A DNA stretch of 53,446 nucleotides from Methylotenera sp. (GCA_005797835.1 SYKG01000005.1:67879-121324); one strand, 5' to 3'. Shown: positions 1 to 9,069, counted from the stretch's first letter. Notes: generated by a model not told the origin, from the sequence alone. Numbers and translations: made by a program.

Positions 1-500
<500 letters not shown>

Positions 501-506
501 CTTGAG

Positions 507-824
507 ATGAAAACTTTAACTATTATTTTTGTGGTGTTGATAGCTTTAATCCAGTACCCACTTTGGTTTGGTAAAGGGAGCTGGTTGAAAGTTTGGGGGC
601 TAAATAAGCAAATCGAAGTTCAGAAGAAAATAAATATGGATAATCAAGTAAGAAATAATGTCATTAGGGCTGAAGTGAGTGATCTCAAACAGGGCCTTTC
701 CGCAATTGAAGAAAGAGCTCGCAATGAACTTGGTATGGTTAAGCAAGACGAAATCTTTTTTCAAGTCACAAATCGTGAAAAAGATAACACAGAACAACTA
801 ATCAAGCCAGAATCTAAGGACTAA
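507..824 (+). CDS. ftsB: Cell division protein FtsB
   Basis: Small bitopic divisome protein that forms the FtsQ-FtsB-FtsL complex and helps activate septal peptidoglycan synthesis. The 105-residue product has an N-terminal membrane segment (about residues 4-20), the family signature YPLWFGKGSWLKVW, then a predicted coiled coil (about 30-75) and the typical ERARNELGMVKQDEIFFQV segment. Its position right after eno supports the call. The last 4 nt (CTAA) are shared with the stop of the convergent ygfZ. Confidence 0.93.
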   Translation: MKTLTIIFVVLIALIQYPLWFGKGSWLKVWGLNKQIEVQKKINMDNQVRNNVIRAEVSDLKQGLSAIEERARNELGMVKQDEIFFQVTNREKDNTEQLIKPESKD

Positions 825-1741
825 CAAAATCTTTCTTTGTCTGCTGGATTGATATTAATCAGGTTATTCTTAACATATAGTGCTTCTTGAGATTGCTCTA
901 CTCTTAATTCAATCAGTATATTTACTTTATGATCATTTTCTTTAGCTAATCTCACAATTTGACCGATTTCTTCTTGCTTTTCATTTAAGATATGATCACC
1001 AGGTATTAAGTCTTCTTGTGATTCAGTATAAGCTCGATACATGCGCCTCTTAACTTTTCCTAAGTAGTGTGTTCGTGCAATAATTTCCTGACCCGTATAA
1101 CAACCTTTTTTAAAATTAATACCGTCCATAAGATCCATATTTAACGATTGCGGAATAAATACTTCTTGAGTAGTTGGGTAAATATCAGGAATGCCATCTA
1201 AGATATTAAGATTATTCCAGCCTTCATAACTCATTAATGAGTATTCTGACAAATTAAGTTTGATAAATTTATGGATCTTAGAAGTTTCTCCCATCAATTG
1301 ATATCTTTCAGTATCTCTACCCATATTCATAATCATGACATCATGCGACTGAGTAATATCCAAATAATGCTTCGGTAGTTCAATATCTTGCTCTAGAAAA
1401 ATCTTTGATCCAACAAAACCAACACATGTAAATGATTCTTTCAGCGAACATAAAGATACTTTTGAGCGAAGAATATACATTTGGAGTTTTCGAAAAATAG
1501 ATTCTTCTATCGAGTTATTTATTTGTATATGTATTGATGTATCGTTAAGATAACAAAGCATAAAGGCTAACATTCTGCCTTTAGGATTGCAAAAACCAGC
1601 ATAGAGAGAATTATTCTTTGACAGTAAATTAATATCTTGAGTAAGTTGGCCTTGCAGGAACTCAACTCGTTCATCACCTTCAACTTTTATAGTTGAAATT
1701 TTATTTAGAATACAAAACTTATTTTCTAAGCTTAATGACAT
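821..1741 (-). CDS. ygfZ: Folate-binding protein YgfZ (GcvT-like)
   Basis: Tetrahydrofolate-dependent protein of the GcvT/COG0354 family; in E. coli it supports maintenance or repair of some iron-sulfur enzymes. The diagnostic motif KGCYTGQE, with the conserved Cys, lies at about residues 211-218, followed by IIARTHYLGKVKRRMYR. At 306 aa it is close to the usual length. Its start overlaps the end of mxaL by 23 nt, so it is almost certainly co-transcribed and translationally coupled with the mxa operon. That is an unusual neighbourhood for ygfZ. The 3' end overlaps ftsB tail-to-tail by 4 nt. Confidence 0.9.
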   Translation of the reverse strand: MSLSLENKFCILNKISTIKVEGDERVEFLQGQLTQDINLLSKNNSLYAGFCNPKGRMLAFMLCYLNDTSIHIQINNSIEESIFRKLQMYILRSKVSLCSLKESFTCVGFVGSKIFLEQDIELPKHYLDITQSHDVMIMNMGRDTERYQLMGETSKIHKFIKLNLSEYSLMSYEGWNNLNILDGIPDIYPTTQEVFIPQSLNMDLMDGINFKKGCYTGQEIIARTHYLGKVKRRMYRAYTESQEDLIPGDHILNEKQEEIGQIVRLAKENDHKVNILIELRVEQSQEALYVKNNLININPADKERFC

Positions 1742-2723
1742 ATTGCTTAAGTTTTTTTAATGAAAAAAATCGAAGGCTAAAAATGATTCCTGCCAGGATC
1801 CTTCCGCTAAAAATGATTCCTGCGAGTGAGGCAAAAAACCATTTAAGATGAAAATCTGATACATCTCGCCAAGCAGGTTTTTGTTTTTTCATCGCACTTA
1901 AAATATTAAATGCTGAATCACCTTTAACATAAATACCATTAACTTGCTTCGTTATATCTTTTAGGTATGTCTCGTCTAGTTTAGATATATAACGATCACT
2001 TTCACCACCTGCTGTACTATCGTCTCGGGAACCAAGATTAGCTTCTGAGATTTGAGCAATACCTGGTTGTAATGCAAAGCTTTCATTGGACCAATATCCG
2101 ATTAGTTGATTCTTAGCATCTAATTTCGGTATAGGTGCTCCCTTGAAACTTCCAATGCCTACAATTACCCAGTCATTTCCTCCTTGAAATTGAGAAAGAT
2201 CTTTGGTATTAAATGCATGGAGTTTTGGAGTTTCTTCTCCGTCCGTGAAATAAACTACTTGAGAGTTTTCTGGAAAGCTTCTAATTAAACGTGTGAGATT
2301 AAAAAAAGATTCTCTAATACGAGAGTTACCTGACCAACCTGAGCGCCAATCTAAATGATCGATAGTATCTTCAATAGCGTCAAAATTTTCACAGACTTCA
2401 ATGGGTGTATAGGATGCTGAAACGCTTACACCCACAAACAAACCAATACTTACTTTTGTCCCGCAGGGTAGTTCAGACATAATTTCACGAAGGGTTTGCT
2501 TCATATATTCAAGTCTTGAGACAGGTTTATTCATTAGGGTCATATCTACCACATTCATACTTTGAGAGATATCAGCTACAAAGATATAGTTATAGATATT
2601 ATGTTTAAGGGGTATGGCGGGATTAATAATGGCGAGCCCCATAAATACAATCGATAATATGAGTGTAAGAGTATCAAAATCAAGATTGGATCTCGATTTT
2701 ATTTTCTTAAGCCACTGCTTCAT
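1719..2723 (-). CDS. mxaL: MxaL, von Willebrand A protein of methanol dehydrogenase maturation
   Basis: Membrane-anchored vWA protein, last of the mxaRSACKL series. In Methylobacterium-type methylotrophs this set is needed to produce active Ca-methanol dehydrogenase. There is an N-terminal membrane segment (about residues 20-40), a MIDAS motif DISQSM at about 50-55, TDGEE in the vWA core, and a hydrophobic C-terminus. The C-terminal membrane segment contains a 10-residue duplication (LAGIIFSGRI/LAGIIFSLRF) encoded by a 30-bp tandem repeat. It starts 4 nt after mxaK and overlaps ygfZ by 23 nt. Identification rests on order and architecture; sequence alone says vWA protein. Confidence 0.8.
   Translation of the reverse strand: MKQWLKKIKSRSNLDFDTLTLILSIVFMGLAIINPAIPLKHNIYNYIFVADISQSMNVVDMTLMNKPVSRLEYMKQTLREIMSELPCGTKVSIGLFVGVSVSASYTPIEVCENFDAIEDTIDHLDWRSGWSGNSRIRESFFNLTRLIRSFPENSQVVYFTDGEETPKLHAFNTKDLSQFQGGNDWVIVGIGSFKGAPIPKLDAKNQLIGYWSNESFALQPGIAQISEANLGSRDDSTAGGESDRYISKLDETYLKDITKQVNGIYVKGDSAFNILSAMKKQKPAWRDVSDFHLKWFFASLAGIIFSGRILAGIIFSLRFFSLKKLKQYVIKLRK
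1776..1835. repeat. 30-bp tandem duplication in mxaL 3' end
   Basis: Two adjacent 30-bp units begin with the identical 18-mer GCTAAAAATGATTCCTGC (1776-1793 and 1806-1823) and diverge after it. The duplication is in frame and adds a second copy of LAGIIFS to the C-terminal membrane segment of MxaL. The remaining identity suggests a relatively recent slippage event. Confidence 0.85.
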
Positions 2724-2727
2724 GAAT

Positions 2728-3282
2728 TTAAGGTAAACCTATAGGAATATTACCTAGGATAAGTCCAGGCGAATCTGAGTCACCAACTCCGGGTACTGGA
2801 TTACCAGGTAAAATTAAGAGGACTCGATCGAGATTATGTTTTACGTCCCACGCACGATTATCAATTTTAATCGAAAGCATATAAGCTGCTTTGGCTTGTC
2901 TAAACAAATAATCTGTTTCATTCTTTACAGTCATATCTCTGCCATTTAGGGCTAATGCTCGCTTAAAGAAAATATTACCAATGTTGTAATGAATCGCTGA
3001 TTTTTGAGATAGTGAAGCGGTAGGTAAAAGATTTGAAAAAAGAATATTTGCTTCTTTATATCTTTCTTTAATTGTGAGCCAGTATGCTGTGGCGTAGCGA
3101 GCTTCAAAGCTATTAATATACATACGAGGTGTCTTTCCTTCAGTAATAGCTCGATTAAAAGTTTGAATATTTTTTAATTCAATAAATTGTTTAACTAACA
3201 CAATGAGCGAGGCGATTAGGATTAAGGTAAAAATCCAACTTAGTTTTTTGACACTAAAAATATTTTTTGTTATTAAAGCCAT
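2728..3282 (-). CDS. mxaK: MxaK, accessory protein of methanol dehydrogenase maturation
   Basis: A 184-residue protein with one N-terminal membrane segment (about residues 14-32) and a helical, TPR-like periplasmic part (ATAYWLTIKERYKEAN and HYNIGNIFFKRALALNG). It ends in a Pro/Gly-rich tail, typical of MxaK-like proteins. It overlaps the end of mxaC by 10 nt and is followed by mxaL after 4 nt, giving the canonical C-K-L order. Family knowledge places MxaK among the proteins for calcium insertion or assembly of methanol dehydrogenase; its molecular activity is not established. Confidence 0.78.
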   Translation of the reverse strand: MALITKNIFSVKKLSWIFTLILIASLIVLVKQFIELKNIQTFNRAITEGKTPRMYINSFEARYATAYWLTIKERYKEANILFSNLLPTASLSQKSAIHYNIGNIFFKRALALNGRDMTVKNETDYLFRQAKAAYMLSIKIDNRAWDVKHNLDRVLLILPGNPVPGVGDSDSPGLILGNIPIGLP

Positions 3283-4268
3283 GATCTCACCATGATCAAT
3301 TTAAGTATCAGTAAAGCCAACATCAAAATTGTGGCTGTTACGAAGCAATGGGTTGAAAAATCCTGACCTGGAATTTTTTCAAAATATTTAATTGATTTCT
3401 TTTCTTTTTGATTAATATCCTCAATAGCTTTTTGAAGTGTCTTAGGATCTTCAGCTTCATAGGCTTTAAAAGGTGAATTAAGTGTCTTAAAGAATTCATT
3501 TAATTCGATTTGAGGTGGCAAAGCTTCACCATCTTGCAACTTAAAACTGTTAAAAATACTGATACCACCAGGTTGTCTTAATACAATCCAATAAAGGCTA
3601 ATTTTAAATCGGTCAAACCAATCTTTAATTTTTTCCTGCGTGGCTGCATCAATACGCCCGCCGCCATCTGAGAGTAAAATAATAGCTCTTGAGCCAGAAT
3701 CTGGTACTTTTTTAAATAATTCTGTGCCTGAAGTTAGCCCACTTCCAATATTAGTTTGAAATAATGCATTACCAGCTGTAGCTCTTACTGCAGAAATAAT
3801 GGCATTTTTATTGTCAGTCAATGGAAGCACATACATAGCAGAGTTACTAAAAGTAACTATACCAATCATGTCGTTTTTCCTTGATCTTACAAAGTCAGAA
3901 ATTAATCTTGCTGCAGCAGCAGATTTCATTTCTCCTATTTTAGTTTGATTATTACTTGTTTTAGTTTGATCATTACTTGCAAATGAATCATCCATACTTG
4001 CACTTCGATCTAACACTAAGCCTATTTGAGCTCCGATACCTGTTTTTTCTATTTTTCTTTGTATAGAATGTGGACCACTTAAGCCAATAATAATAGCTAA
4101 TAGAATTAGTGTTGCTACACACTTTAAAAAAATGGTAATTATTTTTGATAGATTATCTTTTGGGACTAATGCGTTCCAAGAGTAAAAATGTGTGGATCCT
4201 TCTGTTAAAAAAAGAGGAAAGAATGCTAAAGGAATAAGCCATAATACCAATGGAAATGAAAAGATCAT
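3273..4268 (-). CDS. mxaC: MxaC, von Willebrand A membrane protein
   Basis: vWA protein of the mxa maturation set. I use ATG 4268 rather than the track start at 4355, because this ATG overlaps the mxaA stop as ATGA and directly precedes the hydrophobic segment MIFSFPLVLWLIPLAFFPLF. The longer form would lie mostly inside mxaA. The product is 331 aa with two N-terminal membrane segments, MIDAS LDRSASM at about residues 85-91 and a C-terminal membrane helix (ATILMLALLILKLIM). Just after the MIDAS is a 7-residue duplication, SNDQTKT/SNNQTKI. It belongs to the BatA-type vWA family, so the name mxaC rests on operon order. Confidence 0.82.
   Translation of the reverse strand: MIFSFPLVLWLIPLAFFPLFLTEGSTHFYSWNALVPKDNLSKIITIFLKCVATLILLAIIIGLSGPHSIQRKIEKTGIGAQIGLVLDRSASMDDSFASNDQTKTSNNQTKIGEMKSAAAARLISDFVRSRKNDMIGIVTFSNSAMYVLPLTDNKNAIISAVRATAGNALFQTNIGSGLTSGTELFKKVPDSGSRAIILLSDGGGRIDAATQEKIKDWFDRFKISLYWIVLRQPGGISIFNSFKLQDGEALPPQIELNEFFKTLNSPFKAYEAEDPKTLQKAIEDINQKEKKSIKYFEKIPGQDFSTHCFVTATILMLALLILKLIMVRSWL
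3941..3982. repeat. 21-bp tandem duplication in mxaC
   Basis: Two adjacent 21-bp units (3941-3961 and 3962-3982; core TAGTTTGATTATTACTTG versus TAGTTTGATCATTACTTG) encode a duplicated 7-residue segment next to the MIDAS loop of MxaC. It is in frame and nearly identical, so it probably arose by replication slippage. Confidence 0.8.
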
Positions 4269-5257
4269 TTGGCGATTCCAACAATTCGTGAAGTTTTGTC
4301 TACAATAAGTTTTCTCTCGCAATCTCGGCAATGTCTTGAGAATGTTTTCAACCATTTTAATATTATTTCGTGATCAAATTTTTTATTTGATGTATTAAAG
4401 AAAACTAAATTTGAGAGTTTAAAAAATTCCTGAATTTCATCATTGACATTTTCAAACGTAGGATTTTTTAGGTATAGGGCTTGAATATTTTCTTTAAAAA
4501 GTGTTTTACAGGAAATAAGATCAAATGCGTGATGGATATCGGTGATTGCTTTTTTTATCGAAGAAGGATTGGCCTGCATCTTATTGATAACACGATGAGT
4601 TTTTGCAAATATGCCTCGCGTTTTGGGTAGCCATGCATATTGACTAAAAATATAAAGAAGTCCTAGGATCGAAACTATGGCCAATGTTCCTGATATTTTA
4701 ATTAATTTTTTAGGGTTTGATTCATCTATTAAAAATAGGCCTCTTAAAGGACTCATATCCTCTTCAATTTTTACAGCACCAAAAATCGAGAGGGGTGAGA
4801 TTGCAATTTGATACTCAGGAATTCTGTATTTAAAAACTATTTTTTTAGGATCTTTAGGATTTAATAATCGAAAATATTCAGCAGGAAGAAATCCAGGTTT
4901 TGTCACTACATTATTTGTAAAAATCTGATACGTCAGATCGAGTATTAAAGTTGTAGTGGTAGTATTGTCTTTTAATTTATAATCCATCTCTTCTAAAACA
5001 ATCCCTAAGTCTTGTCCTCTGTACTTTCTTTCATAGCCAGGAATAGGAAAAGATTCTTTAATTAAGACAAAAGGTTTTTTAACAGTGACTTCAATATGCC
5101 TTTTTGATTTATCACCTACGGTATAACCAACTTTTTGGGGAGGTTCTTTAATTTTAACAGAGACAATACCCTCTTGAATATCAGGCCATTCTTGCCCGTC
5201 AAGAGCAAAGCCAAAACTGGAAAATAAAAGCAAACAAAATGACAAAAGATATTTCAT
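4265..5257 (-). CDS. mxaA: MxaA, periplasmic/membrane protein of methanol dehydrogenase maturation
   Basis: Member of the mxaRSACKL set, implicated in calcium insertion into methanol dehydrogenase in Methylobacterium and Paracoccus. It has a cleavable-looking signal peptide (KYLLSFCLLLFSSFGFALDG), a long periplasmic part and a membrane segment (about residues 195-212, TLAIVSILGLLYIFSQYAW), then a cytoplasmic tail. I prefer ATG 5257, which begins right at the signal peptide. The track start at 5269 is a GTG that would overlap mxaS. The stop overlaps the mxaC ATG as ATGA. Function is inferred from order (between S and C) and topology. Confidence 0.78.
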   Translation of the reverse strand: MKYLLSFCLLLFSSFGFALDGQEWPDIQEGIVSVKIKEPPQKVGYTVGDKSKRHIEVTVKKPFVLIKESFPIPGYERKYRGQDLGIVLEEMDYKLKDNTTTTTLILDLTYQIFTNNVVTKPGFLPAEYFRLLNPKDPKKIVFKYRIPEYQIAISPLSIFGAVKIEEDMSPLRGLFLIDESNPKKLIKISGTLAIVSILGLLYIFSQYAWLPKTRGIFAKTHRVINKMQANPSSIKKAITDIHHAFDLISCKTLFKENIQALYLKNPTFENVNDEIQEFFKLSNLVFFNTSNKKFDHEIILKWLKTFSRHCRDCERKLIVDKTSRIVGIAK

Positions 5258-5261
5258 GTTC

Positions 5262-6122
5262 TTAGGCACCTACAAACTGATTAAAATATTCAGTCATTTT
5301 ATTAGCATCAAAATGCTCATCAACAAAAAAAGGTGGGACGTCAAAATTCATGAAAGTTTTTGTAATGACCTCACGTCTTCTTTCAAAAGAAGCAACAATT
5401 TTTTCTTTTAATTCTTTTCTTAAAAACAATGTATTTTTTTCCCCTGTTTCAGGATCAGTGATTGTCACAACGCCAAAGTTTGGTAGATTTTTATACTCTT
5501 TTTTATCCCACAAGACAATCGGCACAACATGGTGTCTCATTAAGTTAGCTAAGCAATTTTCTAAATCTACTTCGGGCATATGAAAGTCGGAGATAAAGAA
5601 AATAAGAGAACGTTCTCGCGGCATATATCGATATAACTCTTTAATTGCCCGATTTGATTTGTTGGGCAATATAAAGCTTTTAAGTTCTTCTATTAAAGTA
5701 AATACAAGTTGTGATCTAAATGAAATAGGGGCTAAACAATCTTCTCTAATTTCATCATCAAAGCCTATTAAGCCGAGGGCATCTCGCTGATCAATGACTG
5801 AATGCGCAATAGACTGGGCGATATCTGTGGCTAGAAAGATTTTTTTATTCTTCCCACCAAAATCCATACTACTAGACAAGTCACAAATAATTATGACTGG
5901 TGTAGTACTTCGTTGATTAAAAATTTTTACGTAAATTTGACCAAGAGGATCCTTAATAGTCTGACGGATATCTATTCGCCTTGGATCAGGATAAGAAAGT
6001 AATGTCGCATGCCCTGCAAATTCAATACCCATACCTCTTTGGTTGCTTTTATGGCGACCAGGTCGCTTGCCTTTAGATTTCCAGCCGATGTGGTAATCAA
6101 ATAATGGAGTGGGTTTGACCAT
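5262..6122 (-). CDS. mxaS: MxaS, DUF58-family protein
   Basis: DUF58 protein, the usual partner of MoxR ATPases. It starts 5 nt after mxaR. The 286-residue product has a vWA-like fold with CDLSSSMDFG at about residues 79-88 and the DUF58 pattern of a basic N-terminus (KRPGRHKSNQRGMGIEFAGH) followed by DPRRIDIRQTIKDPLG. No membrane segment is apparent, so it is likely cytoplasmic. Gene order mxaR-mxaS-mxaA matches methylotroph mxa operons. Outside that context the same domains occur in generic MoxR/vWA systems, so the exact substrate is an inference. Confidence 0.82.
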   Translation of the reverse strand: MVKPTPLFDYHIGWKSKGKRPGRHKSNQRGMGIEFAGHATLLSYPDPRRIDIRQTIKDPLGQIYVKIFNQRSTTPVIIICDLSSSMDFGGKNKKIFLATDIAQSIAHSVIDQRDALGLIGFDDEIREDCLAPISFRSQLVFTLIEELKSFILPNKSNRAIKELYRYMPRERSLIFFISDFHMPEVDLENCLANLMRHHVVPIVLWDKKEYKNLPNFGVVTITDPETGEKNTLFLRKELKEKIVASFERRREVITKTFMNFDVPPFFVDEHFDANKMTEYFNQFVGA

Positions 6123-6127
6123 CTAAT

Positions 6128-7144
6128 TTAAGGTGCGTTAATGACGTTTAAAATTCCATTGGTTAAATCTCGAGCAATCACAGTTCTTCTCATTTCGTAA
6201 ACAGGATTAAATACGAGTCTATGCGCAATAGTTTCGTGGAATACCGCATGAATATCTGTTGGGGTCACTGAACTCCGTTCATTTAACCAAGCGTTAACTC
6301 GAGCTGCTCTCATCATCATCATCATTCCTCTCGGACTTGATCCCGATATCATTAATCGATTCATATCAAGATCAGGTATCTTAATGCCATAATCAGCAGG
6401 ACTTTTTGTTGCTTTCCATAGATTAAGTGCATAATTTTTTAGTGCATCTGTTGCTGTAATTTCTTCTTGAATTGTCTTGGATATATCTTTCAACTTATCA
6501 AATTTTAGTAAATTAGGTTTAACTTCACTTACAAGATTGTCTGCATCATGAAACCTTGTTTCAAAAATTAAACTTTTCATCATTTCATCACTTTTAGGAA
6601 TGAGTATTGGAATCTCCATCATAAATCGATCACGCGCGGCAGAAGGAATTTCAAAAGTTTCCTCACGTTCTACTTGATTTCTGTCTGCGAACACAATCAT
6701 GTGCGGAAAGTAATGTTCCTTATTAAATGCTGAGAGTGTTCTTTCAGCCATGATTCTTAAAAGTAAGGAATGGACTTGTGGTCTTGCACGGTTAATTTCA
6801 TTAAAGAAAAATATTGAAAGATTTTGACCTGATTTTAACATTGGGCCAGGACTAACGTGTGGTTTGCCATCTTCGCCCAGATATGTATGATAAATAAGAT
6901 CATTCGGCATGAGGTCGATGGTACCCTCAACACGCTCATAACCTCCTCCAATAGCTCTAGTAAAAGCTTTTAATAATGTAGTTTTTCCAACACCTACATC
7001 ACCTTCTAGAAGAACGTGACCACGAGCAAAAATTGAAGTGGTAATAAGTCTAATAGGGCTTTCTTGTCCTACAATGACTTTGTTGATTTCTGTTTCGAGT
7101 TTGACTGCAAGCTTTCTCCAGTCGGCCAAACTTTGGTCGCCCAT
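6128..7144 (-). CDS. mxaR: MxaR (MoxR), AAA+ ATPase
   Basis: MoxR-family AAA+ ATPase, the founding type of which is required for methanol dehydrogenase maturation. Walker A is GDVGVGKTT at about residues 48-56, the Walker B/MoxR signature FFFNEINRARPQ starts at about 111, and sensor/arginine-finger segments (SAARDRF) follow. It is the first gene of the operon, preceded by AAGGA seven nt from ATG 7144. The typical mxaFJGI genes are not upstream: instead fabA-fabB lie divergently across a 155-bp spacer. It presumably acts as a chaperone motor with mxaS and the vWA proteins. Confidence 0.88.
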   Translation of the reverse strand: MGDQSLADWRKLAVKLETEINKVIVGQESPIRLITTSIFARGHVLLEGDVGVGKTTLLKAFTRAIGGGYERVEGTIDLMPNDLIYHTYLGEDGKPHVSPGPMLKSGQNLSIFFFNEINRARPQVHSLLLRIMAERTLSAFNKEHYFPHMIVFADRNQVEREETFEIPSAARDRFMMEIPILIPKSDEMMKSLIFETRFHDADNLVSEVKPNLLKFDKLKDISKTIQEEITATDALKNYALNLWKATKSPADYGIKIPDLDMNRLMISGSSPRGMMMMMRAARVNAWLNERSSVTPTDIHAVFHETIAHRLVFNPVYEMRRTVIARDLTNGILNVINAP

Positions 7145-7299
7145 ATGGAATCCTTAATAAATGAAATTATTACCTGAGGTTTTAACTAAGCCCTGCATAT
7201 TAGCCTAATAATTTATCAGGGTAAATAGACAAAAACACGATAAAATATGGCGTTATTAATGAATATGTTTCCTCAATACATTATTAGTCTTTAAATTCA
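7145..7299. promoter_or_regulatory. Divergent control region between mxaR and fabA
   Basis: This 155-bp spacer must hold the promoters of both the mxa operon and fabA-fabB. Two dyads are visible. One is CCCTG (7191-7195) ... CAGGG (7217-7221), enclosing ATTA/TAAT, nearer mxaR. The other is TAATGAAT (7257-7264) ... ATACATTA (7276-7283), with one mismatch, just before fabA. A TAAAAT -10-like hexamer occurs near 7221-7226. No recognisable activator site or strong -35 could be assigned. fabA lacks a clear Shine-Dalgarno sequence. Confidence 0.35.
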
Positions 7300-7815
7300 A
7301 TGCTCAAAAAAAATAGCTATACAAAAGAAGAGCTTTTGTCTTGTGGTTCTGGAGAGATGTTTGGTCCAGGTAATGCCCAACTTCCATTACCTCCTATGCT
7401 TATGTTTGATCGTATCGTTTCTATTACAGATGGGGGTGGTGCCTATGATAATGGACAAATTATTGCGGAATTAGATATGAATAAAGACCTTTGGTTTTTT
7501 GGTTGCCATTTTGAAGGGGATCCCGTCATGCCAGGCTGCTTGGGACTTGATGCCATGTGGCAATTAGTCGGTTTTTATTTAGGCTGGAAAGGTGGCTTAG
7601 GTCGAGGTCGCGCGCTTGGTGGCGGCGAAATTAAGTTTACAGGCCAAGTGCTTCCTACAGCTAAAAAAATTACCTATGTTATTGATTTAAAAAGAGTAAT
7701 TATGCGTAAATTAATCATGGGCATTGCTGATGCTAAAATGTCAGTCGATGGTCGAGATATTTACCATGCTAAAGATTTACGTGTAGGATTATTTTCGCGG
7801 ACCGATAATTTTTGA
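7300..7815 (+). CDS. fabA: 3-hydroxydecanoyl-ACP dehydratase/isomerase
   Basis: Bifunctional enzyme of unsaturated fatty acid synthesis: it dehydrates 3-hydroxydecanoyl-ACP and isomerises trans-2- to cis-3-decenoyl-ACP. The active-site stretch [20 protein letters not shown] places the catalytic His and Asp at residues 70 and 84, as in the E. coli enzyme, and the length (171 aa) is standard. [15 protein letters not shown] is also typical. It forms a pair with fabB 24 nt downstream, the classic anaerobic-type unsaturation route. The start is clear from the conserved SYTKEELL N-terminus. Confidence 0.97.
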   Translation: MLKKNSYTKEELLSCGSGEMFGPGNAQLPLPPMLMFDRIVSITDGGGAYDNGQIIAELDMNKDLWFFGCHFEGDPVMPGCLGLDAMWQLVGFYLGWKGGLGRGRALGGGEIKFTGQVLPTAKKITYVIDLKRVIMRKLIMGIADAKMSVDGRDIYHAKDLRVGLFSRTDNF

Positions 7816-7839
7816 TCGTTATTTAATGGGAGGCGACGC

Positions 7840-9069
7840 ATGACCCGTCGTGTTGTTGTTACTGGATTAGGGATTGTATCTAGTTTAGGTAATAATAAAA
7901 AAGAAGTGCAGGATAGCTTATACCATGCTCGTTCAGGCATTAAATTTCAGCCTGAATATGAGGCTCATGGATTAAGATCCCATGTCGCAGGATCTATTGA
8001 TTTAGATTTTTCTGAACTCATTGATCGAAAACTGCTGCGATTCATGGCTAAAGGTCATGTTTATGGTTGGCTTGCTATGCAAGAAGCTATTCAAGACGCT
8101 AATCTTCCCGAAATACTTGTATCTAATATAAGAACAGGCCTTATTGTAGGCGCTGGTGGTACATCCACCGAAAGTATGCTTGAGGGTACAGATACGCTTC
8201 GTGAAAAAGGTGTTCGACGTGTAGGTCCTTATATGGTGCCTAAAACAATGTCGAATGGCGTGGTTGCTTGTCTTGCAACAGGTGCCAAAATTAAAGGAAT
8301 TAATTACAGCATCAGCTCTGCCTGCTCTACCAGCGCGCATTGTATTGGTAACGCTTATGAGCAAATTCAATATGGCAAACAAGATATAATTTTTGCAGGT
8401 GGCGCTGAAGAAGAGCATTGGACCATGAGCTTTTTATTCGATGCGATGGGCGCACTTTCTTCTAAATATAATGCAACGCCAGAGAAAGCATCCCGAACTT
8501 ATGATATGAATCGAGATGGATTTGTAATTGCAGGAGGTGGTGGCATACTTGTGTTAGAGGAGTATGAGCACGCGAAAGCACGTAATGCAAAAATTTACGC
8601 AGAAGTCGCAGGATATGGCGCAACTTCAGATGGCTATGACATGGTGGCCCCGAGTGGTGAAGGCGCGCAACGCTGCATGGAATTAGCCCTTCAAGGCATT
8701 AATCAAGTCGATTATATGAATACACATGGTACGAGCACTCCTGTTGGTGATCTGAAAGAACTTGAAGCAATTCGTGCAGTATTTGCAGATAATAAATATG
8801 GCCCTATACCGCATATCGCATCTACAAAATCGTTATCTGGTCATGCATTAGGTGCAGCTGGAGTTAATGAAGCTATCTACAGTCTTATTATGATGGAAAA
8901 TAAATTTATTGCGCCATCAGTGAATATTGAAGAACTAGATCCTTTAGCTAAAGATCTTCCTATCGTGACAAAGCGTATTGATAATATTGAAGTGAAAACG
9001 GCAATTTCAAATAGCTTTGGTTTTGGTGGGACAAACGCCTGTCTTGTATTTTCAACAAAAAATCTTTAA
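7840..9069 (+). CDS. fabB: 3-oxoacyl-ACP synthase I (KAS I)
   Basis: Condensing enzyme that elongates fatty acyl-ACPs, including the cis-3-decenoyl-ACP made by FabA. The Cys-His-His triad is visible: [10 protein letters not shown] (Cys near residue 161), [11 protein letters not shown] (His near 296) and [14 protein letters not shown] (His near 332). [13 protein letters not shown] near the C-terminus is also typical. The 409-residue length is normal. A strong GGGAGG ribosome binding site precedes ATG 7840. The final TTAA is shared with the convergent Mth938-like gene. FabF is the alternative call, but linkage to fabA favours FabB. Confidence 0.95.
   Translation: MTRRVVVTGLGIVSSLGNNKKEVQDSLYHARSGIKFQPEYEAHGLRSHVAGSIDLDFSELIDRKLLRFMAKGHVYGWLAMQEAIQDANLPEILVSNIRTGLIVGAGGTSTESMLEGTDTLREKGVRRVGPYMVPKTMSNGVVACLATGAKIKGINYSISSACSTSAHCIGNAYEQIQYGKQDIIFAGGAEEEHWTMSFLFDAMGALSSKYNATPEKASRTYDMNRDGFVIAGGGGILVLEEYEHAKARNAKIYAEVAGYGATSDGYDMVAPSGEGAQRCMELALQGINQVDYMNTHGTSTPVGDLKELEAIRAVFADNKYGPIPHIASTKSLSGHALGAAGVNEAIYSLIMMENKFIAPSVNIEELDPLAKDLPIVTKRIDNIEVKTAISNSFGFGGTNACLVFSTKNL

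Noticed and set aside
4269-4355. 29-residue N-terminal extension of MxaC in the ORF track
   Set aside because: The extension lies inside mxaA and is very basic; the ATGA-overlapping ATG at 4268 directly precedes the hydrophobic segment and is a better start.
8002-8418. 138-aa minus-strand ORF inside fabB
   Set aside because: Antisense shadow of the conserved fabB active-site region.
7840-9069. Calling the KAS gene fabF instead of fabB
   Set aside because: Direct linkage to fabA with a 24-nt spacer favours the FabA-FabB pair.
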